Shown here piece after piece: positions 1-8,623 of a stretch of 46,352 nucleotides of DNA (its first letter is position 1; each line of letters begins with the position of its first letter). A program made the position numbers and the translations under genes. This DNA is from Spiroplasma sp. AdecLV25b (GTDB lineage: Bacteria > Bacillota_I > Bacilli_A > Mycoplasmatales > VBWQ01). Where the stretch lies: the NCBI RefSeq assembly GCF_030913225.1, contig NZ_JAQYTS010000001.1:1-46352 (forward strand). Reading direction: 5' to 3'. The notes below the pieces were generated by a model that was not told where the DNA came from, did not search any database, and saw nothing but the letters and a program-made list of their open reading frames with translations.

Positions 1-1
1 A

Positions 2-178
2 GATATAGAAAAATTACGAGAATATTTAAAAAACATGCCTAGTATTCCTACTTCTGATAGTGATTTTACTCCTAGTGCTCCTAATTTTTCTTTAGTTAAT
101 GATTCTATTCCTAGTGTTTCTCGTCCTTACTTATTTGATAAGGAGGGGTATATGGCTCATTTTTTATTACTTTTTTAA
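2..178 (+). CDS. 3' end of a truncated Pro/Ser-rich ORF
   Basis: The frame is open from the window edge to TAA at 176-178, giving 58 residues rich in Pro, Ser and Asp. It ends with a short hydrophobic tail, MAHFLLLF. A strong AAGGAGGGG sits just before an internal ATG at 152, so the last codons could instead be the start of a second ORF cut short after eight residues. I do not recognise the product. A plectrovirus remnant is possible but unproven. Confidence 0.4.
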   Translation, partial: DIEKLREYLKNMPSIPTSDSDFTPSAPNFSLVNDSIPSVSRPYLFDKEGYMAHFLLLF

Positions 179-556
179 ATTTACACACAATCTTAGACTT
201 AACCTAATTTGTTTGTTTAATTTTCTGTCAAATGATTTTGAATTAGATTTTAATCTTTAGTTTTTAATATTAGAATGTATAGTATTATGATACCTTCTAG
301 GGTATTATTTTAATCTTAGGTTGAAACATAATCATAAGATAATTTAGGAAATATGAATTAGTTTGAACAAAAGAAAAACTAAAAACATGTCAACAAACAT
401 TTTAAATCACTTACTAAAAGTAAGTAAAAACTTATTGTTGATAGACAATAAACGAAAATATTTATATAATATCTTCATAAACTAAATATAAGTTTACTAC
501 CTAATTGCTTTAATTTTAAGTAAATAGGTTTTTATTTTGAAAGGAACAAATATAAA
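179..556. other. intergenic, no gene seen
   Basis: No open frame with a ribosome binding site is visible on either strand. The stretch is very AT-rich, with one weak inverted repeat (ATACC and GGTAT) near 289-305. It presumably carries the promoter of the gene starting at 557. Confidence 0.5.
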
Positions 557-1192
557 ATGAAATTGAAAGATATTAATAAAGAAATAGAAACAATTTCTAA
601 AGAAATATATCAACTAACAGAACAATTAAACACTATTAAGAATAATAAAAACTTCAACTTGTGAAATACGATTATTCCTATTATTAAAACTAATATTTTA
701 GGAGGCATCTGTACCTTTTTATATGTAACTACTACAGGATATAATATAAATTATATGCTTTTTATTTCCTATGACAGTTGTATCAATTCATTCCCTGATT
801 ACTATGACTTAAAATCAAATGCTGTTTTTAAAGAAACATTTAATACTTTTATGACTGGTGTTACATTTTCTGTTCCTTTAACGTTCGGTGTTGCTAGTTA
901 TAATTTTTATAAAACTTATAAAAGTTTAATTAGGAATGAAGAATTTTTTAAAGAAAGCGTAGCAAAAATTTCAAAAGAAATAAATATACGAACAGAAAAA
1001 GTTAAAACCTTAAACGATAAACTCGAAAAACTATTAGTTGAGCAAAAAGAACAAGCAACAATCACAGTTGAATCTACTGAAAACACAAACTCTTCCTTTG
1101 ATTTAATAACTAAATTGAAAATTGAAGAACAACAAAAAAAAGATAACCATAGAAAAGAATTAAAAAAAGCTAAGATAACTACTAAGTTGTAA
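557..1192 (+). CDS. membrane protein with coiled-coil tail, function unknown
   Basis: The 211-residue frame starts at ATG 557, eleven bases after AAGGA, and reads through one UGA (Trp). Residues 1-32 look like a short coiled coil. They are followed by a hydrophobic segment at about 38-65 (GGICTFLYV) and a second at about 96-115 (TFSVPLTFGVASY). A long charged region then reads as coiled coil (about 120-160) with a Lys-rich C-terminus. I recognise no family. The topology suggests a two-pass membrane anchor with both charged ends on the same side. It stands alone between non-coding DNA and a bidirectional terminator. Confidence 0.7.
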
Positions 1193-1215
1193 TAATTATA
1201 ACCTCAGATTTTATC

Positions 1216-1243
1216 AAAAAAAATGAGCAACTGCTCATTTTTT
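1216..1243 (+). terminator. bidirectional rho-independent terminator
   Basis: The arms ATGAGCA (1223-1229) and TGCTCAT (1232-1238) are flanked by an A-run and a T-run, so the hairpin works on both strands. It separates the convergent gene ending at 1192 and asnS ending at 1261. Confidence 0.8.
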
Positions 1244-1260
1244 GCCACTAATTATAATCT

Positions 1261-2676
1261 TTAAAACGATAAATTATTAGGTGTTCTTGGAAAGGGAATT
1301 ACATCTCTAATATTACTAATTCCAGTTATGAACATTAGTAAACGTTCTAGTCCTAAACCAAAACCAGCACTAGGAGCATAACCATACTTACGTAAATCAA
1401 AATATCATTGCAAATCATCACCTGCTATTTTAAATTGTTTCTTATTACTTAATAACTGTTCATAATTGTCTTCACGAACTGAACCACCAATTAACTCACC
1501 AATTCCAGGTACTAATAAATCCATAGCAGCTACTGTTTTTTGTTCAGGATGGTTAATATCCATAGCATTTAATTTCATATAAAATGCTTTAATGGATTGT
1601 GGATAATTAATAACAAATGTTGGTTGTTTGGTAATTTCTTCACATAAATATCTTTCATGTTCAGATTGTAAATCAATTCCTCATTTAATATCTTTAAACT
1701 CAAATTCTTTCCCTGATGTTTGAGCATTAATTAATAAGTCAATGACTTCACTATAAGTAATAACTTTAAAGTCAGATTTTGCACCAGCAACAACTTTTAA
1801 TTTTTCAATTAATATTTGTCCCTTAGTTACTTGTTTCTGTTCTAATCAAGTTAGTTCTGGTAAACAATTATCTAGCACATCGTTAATCACACTTTTAATT
1901 AATTGTTGGGCTAATTTAATATTATCTTGTAAATTGGCAAATGTAAATTCTGGTTCAATCATTCAAAATTCAGCAGCATGACGAGAAGTATTAGAATTCT
2001 CAGCACGGAAAGTAGGACCAAAAGTATATACTTTTTGTAATGATTGGGCATAAGCTTCTGCATTTAACTGACCACTAACAGTTAATGACGCTTTTTGACC
2101 AAAAAAATCATCTTGATACTTGTTATTAGTAATTGTTGTTACGATAAAGTTTTCACCTGCTCCTTCAGCATCATTGGCTGTAATAATGGGACTGTGTAAA
2201 TAGACAAAGTTTTGTTCATGGAAAAATTTATGAATAGCTCATGATACTTGGTCACGAATTTTAAACACTGCTAAAAAGGTATTAGTACGACCACGGAGAT
2301 GGGCATTATCACGTAAAAATTCATTAGTGTGTTCTTTTTTTTGAATAGGATAATTAGTATCAGCAACATTATAAATAATAATATTAGTTATTTGTAATTC
2401 AAAGGGTTGACTTTTGCCTGGTGTTAATAATAAGTTACCACTAACACTAACAGCACTTCCAGTAGTAAGATTCGTACATGCTTTTCAATTTTCAATTTTC
2501 ATATTATAAACTGCTTGTAAGTTATTAACAGAAGAACCATCATTTATATCTAAAAATCCAACATTTTTACCATTCCGATTAGAGCGTATTCACCCATTAA
2601 TAGTTATTTGTTCTGGTAATTTTGTTTTTGATTTTTCATTAGTATTAATAAATAAATTATTAATGGTATAAATCAT
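1261..2676 (-). CDS. asnS: asparagine--tRNA ligase
   Basis: This 471-residue class IIb synthetase charges tRNA-Asn in the cytoplasm. The N-terminus is an OB-fold anticodon-binding domain ([15 protein letters not shown], then [10 protein letters not shown]). The C-terminus [15 protein letters not shown] is the class II motif 3 ending typical of AsnRS. Several UGA codons lie in the frame. The start at 2676 follows AAGGAGG at good spacing. Length is normal for the family (about 460-470). It appears monocistronic, divergent from the Nudix-pnuC-tsaE operon. No T-box leader is visible upstream. Confidence 0.95.
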
Positions 2677-2832
2677 TGTGCTTCCTCCTTATAATTTTAG
2701 ATAGTAAAATAATTATATATTAACTATTAAGAATAGTATATTAACTATCCTAATTATTTTTAATAAATGGGGAATTTAATAACACTAAAAGTAATTTGTA
2801 AAATTACTTTTCGTTTTTTAACAACAAGTTAA

Positions 2833-2841
2833 TGTTATAAT
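2833..2841 (+). promoter_or_regulatory. extended -10 promoter of the Nudix operon
   Basis: TGTTATAAT is a perfect extended -10 element lying 31 bases before the ATG at 2873. No good -35 box is seen at 17 bases, as is common with TGn promoters. Confidence 0.55.
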
Positions 2842-2872
2842 TTAGTTAACAATTAAAGGAGGTACATATTTT

Positions 2873-3412
2873 ATGCATAAATTTTTAGAAATAATTAAAA
2901 AAGATGGCATGGAAGGAGTTAGTGAACCTTGGTGCGATAATGAAGGTGTAGCTATATTACCATTTGTGTTCCAACATAATCAATATTGATTTTTATTAAT
3001 TAATGAAAAAAATCCTTTATTTGAAAATAAATTAGAAACAAAATACGGAACTTTAACTGGTGGTTGTAAAAAACAACAAACAGTTTTAAAAACAGTTATG
3101 GATGAACTAGTAGAAGAAACAGGTATTGATATTACATCACTTCATAAAGAAAACATTTATGCTGTTGGTAACTACTATGCTAATAAAACCTCTATAAAAT
3201 TATGACATCTATATGCCATTGACATTTCTAGTTTAAACTTGGATTTAAAAGAAACTTATCTTGGTCTTGGTGACAATACTGATTATGAGCGCGGTATTAG
3301 TGGTAGTTTTGTTAATGAAAAAGAATTTGCTACCGTTAATGATACACTTGCACTAGCAATTTATGCCAAATTATGTTTAAATAAAATAATAATCCATCCA
3401 CAAATTATGTAA
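2873..3412 (+). CDS. Nudix hydrolase family protein
   Basis: The protein has 179 residues; ATG 2873 is preceded by AAAGGAGG. A Nudix-like box lies near residues 64-86, with LTGGCKKQQ followed by DELVEETGI. The E-x-x-E-E metal ligands are present. The family's usual first Glu is Gln and the Arg before the catalytic Glu is Asp, so activity or substrate may differ from the norm. Nudix enzymes cleave nucleoside diphosphates linked to another group. As the first gene of a tight operon with pnuC, it might act in nicotinamide nucleotide salvage, but that is inference from neighbours. Confidence 0.75.
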
Positions 3413-3425
3413 AGGTAATAACTAA

Positions 3426-4334
3426 ATGTTTAAAAATAAAAAAACAATAGTAAAACAAAAAGTAAAGAGTATTCAACAATTTTTATTAACTATTCCTCGT
3501 GATTTAAAAGCTATTCCTTTTTCGGCGCAAGTAGCCATTATTTGCTTAGGAATATTTATGGTTTGAAATACATTCTTTGATTTTAACCATTTTTTTAACC
3601 CTAAACAGTTTCCATCAATTTGGAAAATTATTAATAATAAACAAGCAGCAGTTTGAAAACAAGTATTACTAACGCTAAATGGAATGGCCGCCTTTACTAA
3701 TATAATTTGTGTCATTTTAGTCGCATTAGGGAAAATATCTAACTATTTTTGAGGATTTATTGCTGTAACTGTATATGGGTTATTTGCTTTAGCATGAGAT
3801 TACGTTGGCGATATGCAATTAAATTTATTTTTCTTTTTACCATTCCAATTTATTGGTTATAATTTATGAAAATTTAACTTAGATTCCCAGCAAGACATTA
3901 TTTCAAAACGTCTTAATTTAAGAACAAGTATGGTAACAATTTATTTTTCCGTTATCTTAACTGTTTTCTTTTATTTTGAAATTCCTGAGTTTTCTCGTGT
4001 TGTATTGGGAACTTACGATTTTGAAGGAAAAAGCTGAACCAAATTATTACCACATGTTCTTGATTCTTTAACTAATGGTTTGAGTATTGTTGCCCAAATT
4101 TTAATGTTAATACGTTTTCGTGAACAATGAATTTTTTGAATTATTGTTAATATACTACAAATAACAATGTATTCTGGAATTGCTCATAGTACTATAGATA
4201 TTAATGTATTAATTATGTGAATAGTAGCACTTGGTAACTCATGTTTTGGATGCTACCAATGATACTTTGTTCGTAGTCGTGAGAAATTAGAAACAAAAAC
4301 TAAAAAGGCATTAAAATATGAAACATCAAAATAA
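3426..4334 (+). CDS. pnuC: PnuC-like nicotinamide nucleoside/nucleotide transporter
   Basis: The protein has 302 residues and many Trp, mostly encoded by UGA. Seven or so hydrophobic segments follow a basic N-terminus of about 35 residues. The PnuC hallmarks are in the C-terminal half: AQILMLIRFREQWIFW, then IIVNILQITMYSG, and near the end CYQWYFVR. PnuC proteins move nicotinamide riboside or mononucleotide across the membrane for NAD synthesis, a precursor a mollicute must import. It starts 13 bases after the Nudix stop and is followed after 24 bases by tsaE, so the three genes are probably cotranscribed. Confidence 0.82.
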
Positions 4335-4358
4335 TTTGGAAAGGATAATATAAAGTTA

Positions 4359-4859
4359 ATGAATAATAATTCTTATTTTTTAAATGATCTAAAAGATACC
4401 AAACAATTAGCTACAATAATTGCTAATATTGCCCAACCCAATTTAATCTTATTATTAAACGGAACACTTGGTAGTGGAAAAACGCAATTAACAAAACTAA
4501 TTAGTGAAATTCTTGGCGTTAGCGATGTTATTACTTCGCCAACCTTCATTATTTGAAATCAATATACAACTAAACATAAATGAAACTTAATTCATATGGA
4601 TGCTTATCGTTTAAATAATGTGACCCAACTTGATGAATACTATGAAATCATGGCTAATAATTTTATGATTATTGAATGACCTGATAAACTACCTATTAAT
4701 TGACAACACCATATGCATATAGAAATTAATTTTACAATTACTAGCGCAACAAAAAGAATGATAACTGTTAATACTAATTTACTGACAAATAAAGATAAAA
4801 AACAACTAGAATATGACTTAAATTGCTTATTTACTATTAAAAATAGTACTATGTTATAA
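4359..4859 (+). CDS. tsaE: tRNA threonylcarbamoyladenosine biosynthesis ATPase TsaE
   Basis: The protein has 166 residues. Its Walker A GTLGSGKTQLTK is at about residues 35-46 and the family signature SPTFI at about 60-64. A Walker B-like HMDAYRL and the C-terminal MIIEWPDKL match the TsaE fold. TsaE works with TsaB and TsaD to make t6A37 in tRNAs that read ANN codons. The start at 4359 follows AAAGGA. Several UGA Trp codons break the frame under the standard code. It is the last gene of the operon and is followed by a terminator. Confidence 0.9.
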
Positions 4860-4907
4860 TCTTTTTAGTTTTGAATTTTATTCAAACTAATTTAATATTA
4901 AGGGAAT

Positions 4908-4942
4908 ACCTCTAAGCGTTTATATAATGCTAGAGGTTTTTT
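4908..4942 (+). terminator. rho-independent terminator after tsaE
   Basis: ACCTCTA (4908-4914) pairs with TAGAGGT (4931-4937), with extra AGC/GC pairing inside, followed by six T. It ends the operon and lies just ahead of the ribosome binding site of the next gene. A shorter hairpin occurs at 4866-4888. Confidence 0.7.
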
Positions 4943-4971
4943 ATGTTCAAAAACGAAAAGGAGGAAAAATA

Positions 4972-5646
4972 ATGAATGACATAGAAGAATCATTATTAGA
5001 TACTAATAATGCAACTAGTTGTTTATCAACTAGTACTGTAAGAAAGCATCTTTCTAATACAATAAGAAAGTTATCATATGTAACATATACTGTTGGTACA
5101 GGACTTATAGTTTATGGCGTAGGTTTTTACATTTATGGGTTAATTGAAAACAAAGATGATGAAAATAAGAAAACTTTTGATGATTCTAGTTTAAAAGTAT
5201 TTCTATCTGGAGCTGCAACAATTGTTATAGGTAAAGTATTAGAAGTCTCTGCTAAATTTTGTGATAATAGTAATAGTATTGAAAATAGATTGGATCAACC
5301 ACTACCAAATGAAGATGCAACATCAGAAAACTCGTTTGAAATTATTGAAAACAACGAAATTCTATCACCATTTAGACATACAAGTAGAAATGATTCACCT
5401 CCACCATATGAATCACTAAACTTTCCAGATGAATTAATAAGGGCAATAATTATTCAAAGTGAACTATCAACACGTGAAGAAAACTCGTATGAAATTACTA
5501 AAAACAATGAAAGAAATACAAATAGAAATGAAACACCTCCACCAACATATAATGAGGCTATTAAAAATAATAGTAATAATGAAAGCAATTTTCCTGACAT
5601 TATTATACATTCAGCAACTACAGAAGCATATACACAATCTCTCTAA
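4972..5646 (+). CDS. membrane-anchored protein with two PPxY motifs
   Basis: The protein has 224 residues. The start at 4972 follows AAAGGAGG; an earlier in-frame ATG at 4927 lies inside the terminator hairpin and is unlikely. Residues 1-35 are polar, 36-57 are a clear membrane segment (GTGLIVYGVGFYIYG), and 74-93 are a weaker hydrophobic segment. The rest is polar, acidic and Asn-rich. It contains a tandem duplication of about 51 residues (119-169 and 170-220). Each copy carries a PPxY motif, PPPY at 143-146 and PPTY at 190-193. PPxY is a ligand for eukaryotic WW domains such as those of Nedd4-type ubiquitin ligases, so a host-interaction role is a reasonable inference. No bacterial family is recognised. 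Confidence 0.75.
   Translation: MNDIEESLLDTNNATSCLSTSTVRKHLSNTIRKLSYVTYTVGTGLIVYGVGFYIYGLIENKDDENKKTFDDSSLKVFLSGAATIVIGKVLEVSAKFCDNSNSIENRLDQPLPNEDATSENSFEIIENNEILSPFRHTSRNDSPPPYESLNFPDELIRAIIIQSELSTREENSYEITKNNERNTNRNETPPPTYNEAIKNNSNNESNFPDIIIHSATTEAYTQSL
5326..5631 (+). repeat. tandem duplication inside the PPxY gene
   Basis: Two units of about 153 bases encode residues 119-169 and 170-220. Both open with GAAAACTCGT and continue with codons for E-N-S-(F/Y)-E-I, then a PPxY motif, then N-F-P-D. The units have diverged, so the duplication is not recent, and the motif was kept in both. Confidence 0.7.
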
Positions 5647-5677
5647 TCAAACTCTAAACAACAATTAATCATAAACT

Positions 5678-5709
5678 AAAAGTAGATACATAAATTGCAT
5701 CTACTTTTT
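5678..5709 (+). terminator. bidirectional rho-independent terminator
   Basis: AGTAGAT (5681-5687) pairs with ATCTACT (5699-5705), flanked by A and T runs. It sits between the convergent PPxY gene and the rhomboid-like gene. Confidence 0.75.
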
Positions 5710-5722
5710 AATATATCTCTTA

Positions 5723-7099
5723 CTATCAATTATAATGGAAAAAATTATTCATAATACTATTAATAGTATCTTGACTAATTAAACCATACAACTTATACTG
5801 TTCTAAAACAGTTCACGTATAATTATTATAATCAACGGCATAATAATTATTTAATAAGTATAATAATACAGCAAATAAAAGTACAGCACCCAATGCTACA
5901 GGACTAAAAGCATAAAATACTGTCATCTTACGATTATGATAACCAACAATGGAAGCAAATAATCACCCTAAAGCAAATGCCATCATTCAATATAATAATG
6001 TTACTACTTGTTGGTCAAAGAAAAATCAGAAGAATAGCATTAAAACAACAGTTATTGCAAAACGACTCATAATTGGTGTTTTAAATAATTTATAATTTCA
6101 AATGAAAGGTAGCATGGCTCCTAATGAAATTCAAACAAACACTCAAAATCCAGACATTATGTTATATTGATCAACAACACTTTGTAAAATCCCTGTCACG
6201 ACCATAGCACCAAATCAAATAATAATTGATTTTCATCATCCGTAAAATCCTTCAACAAATCTTCCGATTCGGTAAAACATTAACAATGAGAAAATCAAAT
6301 TAATAGGAACACCACCATTATCATTACCAGCAAATGGATAAATTAACCACCTTCAATATTCATGAGCACCAAAAATTAAATTATGATAATTAGCACCAAA
6401 AATTAATGCTTGTAAATTAAAGTTAATACTCAATCAAGCATCTTTACTAAAATTAATAATTATTAAAAAAGCAAAGTAAGTAACAATCGGAATAATAAAT
6501 AAAAATCATGTTGCAGCTAAATTAGCATTAGTACATTTCTTTAAAGTATCACTTAAATAACGACGATTTTGAAAATTTACTTTTTTTCATTTTTCACTTA
6601 AATTAGAACCGCTACCATCAGTATTTTTATTATCATCGCTATCTTCATCATCACTACTATTATTTTCATTATTACTAATTTCTGATAAATCAACTTTAAC
6701 TGATTTAGTAACACTTGGATAAAATTTAGCAATTTCATCTACTATTTTATCAGGAGTAGCAATAATTACATCAACAGCAGATGATGAACGATTTTCATTT
6801 TCATTATTATCATTTAAAATAATCATTAAAAAGCGAATTTCTTTAATACCATCTTTTTCTAATTGTTTATGTAATACTTCATAAACTTCATCTTTAATTT
6901 TAAAATGTTGGGCATTAAAATTATCTTCTTTAATAATTTTAATAATATGGTAAGTATTACTTTCTTTATTTGTTAAATAAACTTCACCTTTAATGTAGGG
7001 TTTTAATTCCTTAGGAACATTAAATGGAATATATCCTTGCTGACTAATGAAATAATCAACTAATTGTAGGCCTAGATTGTCTAAAATTTTCTCATCCAT
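5723..7099 (-). CDS. rhomboid-like membrane protein with N-terminal domain
   Basis: The protein has 458 residues. Residues 1-150 are a soluble domain of mixed composition, followed by an acidic Asn/Ser/Asp linker to about 170. The rest holds six or more membrane segments. The rhomboid pattern is visible: WRW at 249-251, N267, then YRIGRFVEGFYG (276-287) and S316-G317 at the expected serine loop. The catalytic His of the last core helix is not evident; that helix reads MMAFALGWLFASIVG. It could therefore be a non-proteolytic rhomboid relative. ATG 7099 overlaps the TAA of the rluD-like gene, so translation is probably coupled. Rhomboids cleave or bind membrane proteins within the bilayer. Confidence 0.65.
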
Positions 7100-8070
7100 T
7101 ATTTAACACTTTCCTTTCGTAGTAATTGTAATTTATTTTCAAAAAAATCGGGTAACTTACAATCAAAAGTCATTTCTTGTTTGGTAGTTGGATGAATGAA
7201 AGAAATCGCTTTGGCATGTAAGTATTGTCCAATATTAGCATTTTCCACTTTAAATTTACTATATAAAGGATCATTAACAATGGGGTGACTAATTCATTCA
7301 AAGTGGACACGAATTTGGTGTGTTCTTCCTGTTTCTAACTGACATTGCACTAAAGTATAGTTTTTAAATCTTTCAAGCACTTCAAAATGGGTTGTTGCAT
7401 CTTTACTATTTTGTTCATTAACCATCATTTTTAAACGATTACTAGTACTTCTAGCAATTGGCGCTTTAATAGTTCCTGTTCTACCTTTAATTGTACCATG
7501 AACTAAGGCAATATAAATTCGTTTAATTTCATGATTTTTCAATTGCTGTGCTAATCGATTATGACTAATATTATTTTTGGCAACGATTAACAAACCTGTT
7601 GTTTGTTTATCAATCCTATGAACTATTCCTGGTCGTAAATTATTATCATTCACATCAATCTTTGCTTGAAATAAAAGTCCATTGACTAACGTATTATCTC
7701 AGTTACCAGCCCCAGGATGGACAACTAAGTTATTTGGTTTGTTAACAACAATAACGTCATCATCTTCATAAACAATTTCAAAGGCAATTTCTGTTGCTTG
7801 TAAACTACTAGGTGTTGCTGTTTTAATGGTAATAGTAATTTCATCATTAAGTTTTAATAATGTTTTAGTGCCAAGCACAATCTTATCGTTAATCGTCACT
7901 TGTTCATTAGCAATTAAGGTTTGAACAAAACTTCGTGAATAATGGTATTGTTCTAAAGCAGAAGTTAGATACTTGTCAAGTCTGATACTTGATGTTTCGT
8001 GATATGTTATTTTTATCACTTGCATGTCCTTGGTTGGTGATGGTTGTGAATCCGTAGTTAGTGATGTCAT
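7099..8070 (-). CDS. rluD: RluD/RluA-family ribosomal RNA pseudouridine synthase
   Basis: The protein has about 323 residues. It starts with an S4 RNA-binding domain (IRLDKYLTSAL, then VTINDKIV), followed by the synthase domain with VVHPGAGN and the catalytic-Asp motif VHRIDKQTTGLLIVAK. The C-terminal R-T-H-Q-I-R-V-H motif is present. It makes pseudouridine in 23S rRNA; RluD itself modifies helix 69, but I cannot tell the paralogue. I chose ATG 8070 because GGAG lies nine bases before it. ATG 8085 has no such site but would keep the same frame. The gene overlaps the 3' end of lspA and couples to the rhomboid-like gene through TAATG. Confidence 0.85.
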
Positions 8071-8611
8071 TGCTTTGTTCTCCATTTTTTTCTTGATAGT
8101 AGTGAATTATTGGTTCAATAATTAGTTGTAAAATAATAATGATAATGCCGATAGTAATAAACGTGTCAGCAGTATTAAAAATAGTATAGGGAGGAAATAG
8201 TTGTCATAATAAAAAATCGACAACACCACCATTATGTAAAAAGCGATCAATTAGATTACCCAAAGTACCAGCAATAATAAAACTTAGGCCTAGTGTTCTA
8301 GTTATTGATTTTGCAAATAACAATCAAATTATACCAGTAATACTAATTAAAAAAGCAAACGTTGTTAAAAAAATACGTTGATTCTGAAAGAAACTAAAAG
8401 CTGAACCGTAATTAATAATATATTTGAAATTAATAAATCCTGGTAAGAAACTATATTCTTGTCCTTGTTTCAAATCAGTTTGGACTGCAAGTTTAACCAT
8501 TTGGTCAGTTACTACTAAGGCAATAATAGCAACTAAACAAATGATTTTGGTTAATCACTTTCAATCACGAGTTTTTAATTTATTTTTAATATTTATGCAA
8601 GAGAATTCCAT
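7907..8611 (-). CDS. lspA: lipoprotein signal peptidase with C-terminal extension
   Basis: The protein has 234 residues. Four membrane helices are visible, with the catalytic aspartates in GTLGNLIDRF and FNTADTF, both LspA signatures. It removes signal peptides of prolipoproteins at the diacylglyceryl-Cys. Family members are about 150-175 residues. Here the frame runs on for about 60 polar residues that overlap the rluD-like gene in another frame. The start at 8611 is 12 bases after the ileS stop. The order ileS-lspA-rluD is conserved in Firmicutes and relatives. A likely substrate in this window is the lipoprotein at 27706-29337. Confidence 0.9.
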
Positions 8612-8623
8612 AATTACTTCTTT

